Assembly (NCBI GenBank): GCA_003344405.1
Contig: NOWV01000109.1
Location: 124,001 to 188,000 of the forward strand
Direction: 5' to 3'
Source of the DNA: Trichoplax sp. H2
Lineage: Eukaryota > Placozoa > Uniplacotomia > Trichoplacea
Length of the DNA stretch: 64,000 nucleotides
Positions within the stretch are counted from its first letter, which is position 1. Every line of letters starts with the position of its first letter. The position numbers and the translations under genes were made by a program. The notes under the pieces were generated by a model. The model made no database searches. It was not told the DNA's origin and saw only the letters and a list, made by a program, of their open reading frames with translations. Positions 59,085 to 64,000 of the stretch are shown piece after piece.

Positions 59085-59290
59085 TATAGCAAACTTTCCC
59101 TATTATTACTCATCTACTTGCTGTCTCATTTGCATCTTCTACTGGTACTATATTAGTAATTCATTCTTAGTTTAAAGTGTATAGCGAGGTCTACGTATAG
59201 CGAACTTTCCCTATTATTAGTCATCATTTGATGTCTCATTTACACCTTTTACCTGTGGTATATTAGTAATCCTTAATTATGAATGACTGG
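59085..59290. repeat. Two-copy tandem repeat, 111 bp
   Basis: AGCAAACTTTCCCTATTATTA at 59088 and AGCGAACTTTCCCTATTATTA at 59199, followed in both by CATCxxxTGxTGTCTCATTT and TATATTAGTAAT. Confidence 0.8.
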
Positions 59291-60989
59291 ATTATCGTAC
59301 TTATGTTGTCGTAAATTTTCTCAATTGAGGCAATTGAACTCTAATACTTATTGAATTTCTATATTTTGTAATTGATATCTTTAAAAATACCCCCAAAATT
59401 ATAATTTATAATGTAAAGGCTACTTTTAATTCCATCTGATTTAATCATTTTGGCAATTGATGTATAAAAAAGCTACTGTTATCTTGAACTTGTAAATCAG
59501 TACGGTGCTATAGCTGACAATGAGCTAACATGCGCGATTACTTTCTCTACAGTACTAATTTAAGAAAGACATTCGATTTCTGACTGAATCTAAAAATAGT
59601 TATTCAAAATATAGCCATACAAAATAATTATCCGTATCGATAATTATAATAAAGCGGTATTTTTTCTTATATTCGCTTAATTATATTATGGCATGAAAAG
59701 CTTATGAATCGGTGTTTAGTACGCTGATAATTATGTTTCCTCTTAAATCGGCAACCTTATTGAATTAACACCATAATATTTTTACTCGTTGGTCAGCAAC
59801 TGTAATGATTTCAGCTAATTACAGTTTTATCGGTATATGTTAGGAAAACACAGTTATAGTACAGTACGTACTACAGCAACTTATGAACAATTCTGTGCTG
59901 AAGTTGAACTTGAATGCATGATATTTTACTCGCAGGATCAGTTTTCAAAAAATATGTCATCTAGATGCAAGAGTGTAATATACCTTCAAACCGGATTAAA
60001 ACTGGTCTTATTGCTCAACAAACGATGATTCATAGTCATGCTCAACAAATGATGATTCATAGTCATTCTTGCCGAAAATTGGGTAATTGTCTGTGTCAAT
60101 TTATTATTAGCATGCAATTAATGAGTTAATGGCCTAAAATTATTACCTTAATGTACCTCTGTGGTACTATCAATCAGTGGTAGTAGCAATTATTTATTTA
60201 TCGCCCTACTATATTTGATTTGTTTTATCCATAAATTCATCATGTATACCCTACAATGATGCAAGAGTTGCCATTAAAGGAGATCTGTTTCATCATCCTA
60301 TTCACCTTTTTATAATGTAAATTGATCAAGAAATAAGTTAAAGTCAGTTATTTGCAACAGCCGATAAACAAATTTCGTTGCTCCTACCCTATAGGCATGA
60401 TTTTAAAATTTCAGCTGTAAGCTAAGACATCTTCTTCTAGTTATTTACACAGCTATCTGGCCATCTAAGCATCTTAGGACATGCCAAAAGCCAACAATGC
60501 ACTCAATTCCATCAGCCCATCAAAACGACATTAAAGCGTGGCAGTTTACGGCAGATAAATCCTAAATCGTTTTCAAAAACATGCCATTGAGTATCATTTA
60601 CTAATTTCCTGCCGTCTTTGACATAAAAATTGGAATCACACTGTGCCTAGTTCTTCAGCATCATATGTGAATGAACTGCTAAAATAGTGATTTCAGAACA
60701 TCGAAAAATACATGTTCACACTGACAATTTTATTCAACAGCCTATGGTGATGTCAATACCTATTGCCTGCATATTTAAGGAAAGTTTAATATTTATACCA
60801 AAATATATATATAACAAATTAGTCAAGACAAGGCACAATCTAGCAATTTGGGGGCGATATCAGTGAGTCTTTAAAGTTGACGTTATAATTTACATCGTGA
60901 TTCCCTAGAGCTATAAGATAATCCTTTAACATACGTAAACGTTATTTCACCACATTATCACACGAAATTTTTTTTAAATTATTTAATAC

Positions 60990-61400
60990 CTCTCGATATC
61001 ATTTGATGTTCTTTCAAGAAATTCTTGCATATGGCCAGATGAACTGTTTTTAATGACAGGTCGAGTCAATCTAAGTGTGCTAAGCATAATTTCAATTGTC
61101 GAAAATCTTTGCAGCATTAATTTTTTGTAATACTATAAACTATCAACGATCATGCTATGATATAAAATCTTATAAATTAATCACTAATGCTCCTCGATGT
61201 CACTGCGTGATGTTTTAAGAAATCCTTGCTTATGGCTAGATGAGCTTTCTTAATGAGAAATTGAGGCAATCAAGATATACTAAACATGATTTTAATTTGT
61301 CGAAATTCGTTACAACGTTAATAATTGGTAGTACTATAAACTATTTTCGATCATTCTACGATCGAAAATCTTATAAGTTTGTCGCTGCAGGATATAACTG
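60990..61400. repeat. Two-copy diverged tandem repeat, about 200 bp
   Basis: CTCGATxTCA blocks at 60992 and 61193 are each followed by AAGAAATxCTTGC, ATGGCxAGATGA, TTTTAATGA-like, TACTATAAACTAT and AAATCTTATAA words in the same order. Confidence 0.75.
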
Positions 61401-62656
61401 GAAATTTTACGGCTACCATTTCAAGGTTAAATAACTCATCGCTAATGTCTATAATAATGTTCCTAAGATAGTAAAGTTCTACACCTCAATATTTGCGTCA
61501 AAAGTAATTAGTTCCACAGGCTAGAGAAATTGCAACTTTTAATACGGATGGGCTAGAGTATAACATTTGAATATCACCGTTAACTCTAGCTTTTAATTCT
61601 CATTGACTGCAAATACCAAATTTAAATACAAAAACCCGTTATTGCCCTTGCGTATATTTCCAGCTACAAATAATTATTTACACCCATTTTTCAACGTGCT
61701 AAAGTAATAAAATTGGCATATTATGGACTAGATTACTTCCACCATTGATCAATTGGCCATGAAAAGAATTTGATTAGTGTCTATTAGAGAGTATGGCAAC
61801 TATTCTACTTACCAGTTTTTCAATTCCACTAGCTAACTTACCATAAATGGCCGTACTTATTTCGACAGTATCATGCGCGAGTACATTGATATCTTGTGAT
61901 TAGTTGGAATAAAAGGCTCCGTTGATGCTGAAATTTTCGGTGGGATAAACACTGCATGTAAAAGTATTGCAATTTAGAATATATATGCTACTCTTATTGA
62001 TAATTAAGTAACGGCGCGCTAGTATTTTCTATCTCTAAAATCTAGGGTTAAGCAATCTTTGTAGGAGCAATAATATTTAGCAAAGTGTTGATCATTGCTA
62101 TTTTAGCCATATCAGATAGTATTGGAGCAATTCTACTAGAAGAAAAGATGACGCAAACACTTTTATAAAATGAAATATTTGGTCAAATACACTCTAGTCA
62201 GTATGTCATTAATTAGTCAATGATCAATCCATATCCGCAAGTACGCTTTCAACTAGGGTGATAAATTCTAAAAGTATGCCCGAACTTTTATCACAGTAGT
62301 ATTTTTATGTTATAGAATATGTCGATATACACTAGCACTGTGCCCTCGTAATAAAATTATTTCCATTCCTCGACGAAGTTATTAAACTGCTACCGAAGCT
62401 GCGGATTATTTTAAAGAAAAAGTATTTCTGTTATGAAACCGCTACCTAAGTTGAAGATGTATCGTTTATTGCTGTTATAGATTCATTAGTCTTATGATCA
62501 TGAACAAGGTATCTCGCCAAGACAAGCTTTTAAAATTATTCTTTTTAATAATTTCTAGATTGCATCATTTTGACCTTAACACTAAGGTACCTAATAAGCA
62601 ATTGATATTATCAATGAGATGATTCATGGCATCATAACCACTGCAATTAGTCATTT

Positions 62657-62863
62657 TCAAGTTATTATCATTTCCGTACAGAAATTGATGCCTATCCTAT
62701 TAAAATCAATCTCGGAAGCTACGGTAATCTCATAAGTGTTCTCGTCGGTAATTCGTATATAGAAATGATAATTTAATGACTCATATATCCAGAAGCTCAT
62801 GACTGTCACGATTGAATACGTAATCAAAGTTCTGAGTGATCGTTTAAACTTTAATCTCGTCAT
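62657..62863 (-). pseudogene. Possible DEG/ENaC-channel-like N-terminal exon or remnant
   Basis: Minus-strand frame of 68 residues starting at ATG 62863. It has a basic start, a hydrophobic helix (LITYSIVTVMSFWIYESL), an aromatic-rich YHFYIRITDENTYEI stretch and SEIDFNRIGINFCTE. Order and spacing recall the N-terminus of DEG/ENaC sodium channels: TM1, then a YP-like segment, then FPAVTICN. The usual Pro-Ala and Asn are absent. A short possible next exon reads GYDAMNHLIDNINCLL at about 62629-62582, with acceptor TTGCAG and donor GTACC. No further chain could be built, so it may be decayed. Confidence 0.25.
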
Positions 62864-64000
62864 GACGACAAGCGGAAAAAGTACAGAAACTTTTATATAT
62901 TGAACTTTAATATATGACGAGATAATAGCAGCACGTAGTAAGCTACCGTGGCTTGATGTTAGTTTATACTCTCGTATAATCTTAAGGAGAAAAGCTACCG
63001 CACTTGGCGAGAAAGACTACTTAACGACCTCTTTCAAATTCCAACACTCCCAGTTCAATTTAATTCTTACTTAGATTAATATAAGATTTGCAGTGTAAAC
63101 TAAAAGTATTCGATGAAATGTTTTACCTTGCAGCAAACATCCAAGACTATAAAGGGAAAATCATGGCTATAGCTATCTGTACTATATTTATTCGTTAAAT
63201 ACTATTCCTATACTGATCATCCTATCCTTTAACTACTTTTTATGATATTCCAGTACAATAGCAGTAACGCTATCACGGATGGATGCGGTAAACCATTAAT
63301 AAGATTCAATTGAATATTGAGACATTTGATGTTGTCCACTTGTTTCTACTATCATAATGTGGATCAACATGATGACGATGTGGCAATAGTAAGAATTCAA
63401 AACAACACCATTGCCATGTCTAATTTTCTCACAACAACATTTTATTATTGTTGTTGTAGACATAAATCACACGTCAATTTTGTTTTGCTGGATATGATTG
63501 ACGACATACGGTAAACGTCAAATTGTATTGATTCCAGCATGGAAAACAACAGTTATTTTGCCCTAGATTGTGGGTTTAAAATGCTTCGTTTACATCAAGC
63601 TGAACATTATATCATTATCGTTATCGATCATAGTAAAGCAATTGGGTTAAAATTTCTAGAAAAATTGAATAAAATCGATATTAAATAGATTACTTTAGGG
63701 GTCTTAGGCCGCGTAAACGATGACATAATCGTTTGGGAGCTAATTATATATTCTAGTCCTCACTTGTTTGTCAAACTAGCCAAAAAGAAACACTATTTTC
63801 TAGAAGCATCGGTGACTATGTCTCTCCAATGGTAGTATTCCTTTTAAGTCAAGAAGGATTTCTTCATGATATTGAAGTTCTGATAGCAAATATGATTCGA
63901 ATGATGGAGTGCAAGGGTTACAATCAGAAATTTTTACCGATATTGCTAGGAAAAAATAAACAATATCCCGTATGCTTGTAATGAACTTCAATATAATTTC
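62864..64000. other. Window end, unassigned
   Basis: A minus-strand open segment at 63991-63800 contains SDCNPCTPSFESYLLSELQ and looks protein-like, but it ends in a stop and cannot be joined to neighbours. A small plus-strand frame lies at 63538-63687 (49 codons). Neither has enough support to call a gene. Confidence 0.3.

Larger units (their letters stand above)
58270..62656. other. Gene-poor region with tandem duplications
   Basis: AT-rich sequence without exons that I can support. It holds two-copy tandem repeats at 59085-59290 (111 bp period) and about 60990-61400 (about 200 bp period). A plus-strand open frame at 61240-61434 lies within the second repeat and is not matched by an open frame in the other copy. 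Confidence 0.5.

Noticed and set aside
61240-61434. 64-codon plus-strand frame
   Set aside because: Lies in one half of a tandem duplication; the other half is not open.
63317-63514. 65-codon plus-strand frame
   Set aside because: Contains an AACAACA/TTGTTGTTG-type low-complexity palindrome and has no family likeness or splice support.

Overview
This window looks like nuclear DNA of a small-genome early-branching animal. It is strongly AT-rich, and every gene I can read is split into many short exons with GT-AG introns, mostly 50 to 200 bp long. The gene set (an SLC11/NRAMP transporter, the DDX42 helicase, formiminotransferase-cyclodeaminase, VOPP1/WBP1-type PPxY membrane proteins, a Delta-like ligand) is metazoan. 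Low AT-rich gene density of about one gene per 8 kb fits a placozoan such as Trichoplax or Hoilungia. That assignment is my inference, not something the sequence proves. No bacterial operons, CRISPR arrays, rRNA or tRNA genes were seen.

Layout. 0-5.1 kb, plus strand: SLC11 family divalent metal transporter, complete except for its first coding exon. 6.7-12.4 kb, plus: DDX42-type DEAD-box helicase in 25 exons, with a tandemly duplicated exon near the C-terminus. 13.8-23.4 kb, plus: a 30-exon gene for a roughly 915-residue coiled-coil protein I cannot name. 25.0-40.0 kb, minus: two complete FTCD paralogues in head-to-tail order with the same 13-exon structure, separated by a hairpin element. 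40.5-42.5 kb: about ten diverged tandem repeats of 180-217 bp carrying a conserved reading frame. 43.4-49.4 kb: two divergently transcribed small VOPP1/WBP1-like genes (minus then plus). 50.1-57.1 kb, minus: a Delta-like ligand with a collapsed DSL domain. 57.1-64 kb: gene-poor, with one unassigned open frame and possible fragments of an ion-channel-like gene.

Two 20-base N gaps (45666-45685 and 50560-50579) are each flanked by near-identical sequence on both sides. This looks like two alleles or overlapping contig ends placed in tandem rather than real duplication. Tandem duplications of about 75 to 460 bp in introns and intergenic DNA are unusually frequent throughout the window.

Exon models were read by eye from splice signals, reading phase and protein-family similarity. 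The exon coordinates have not been checked against transcripts.
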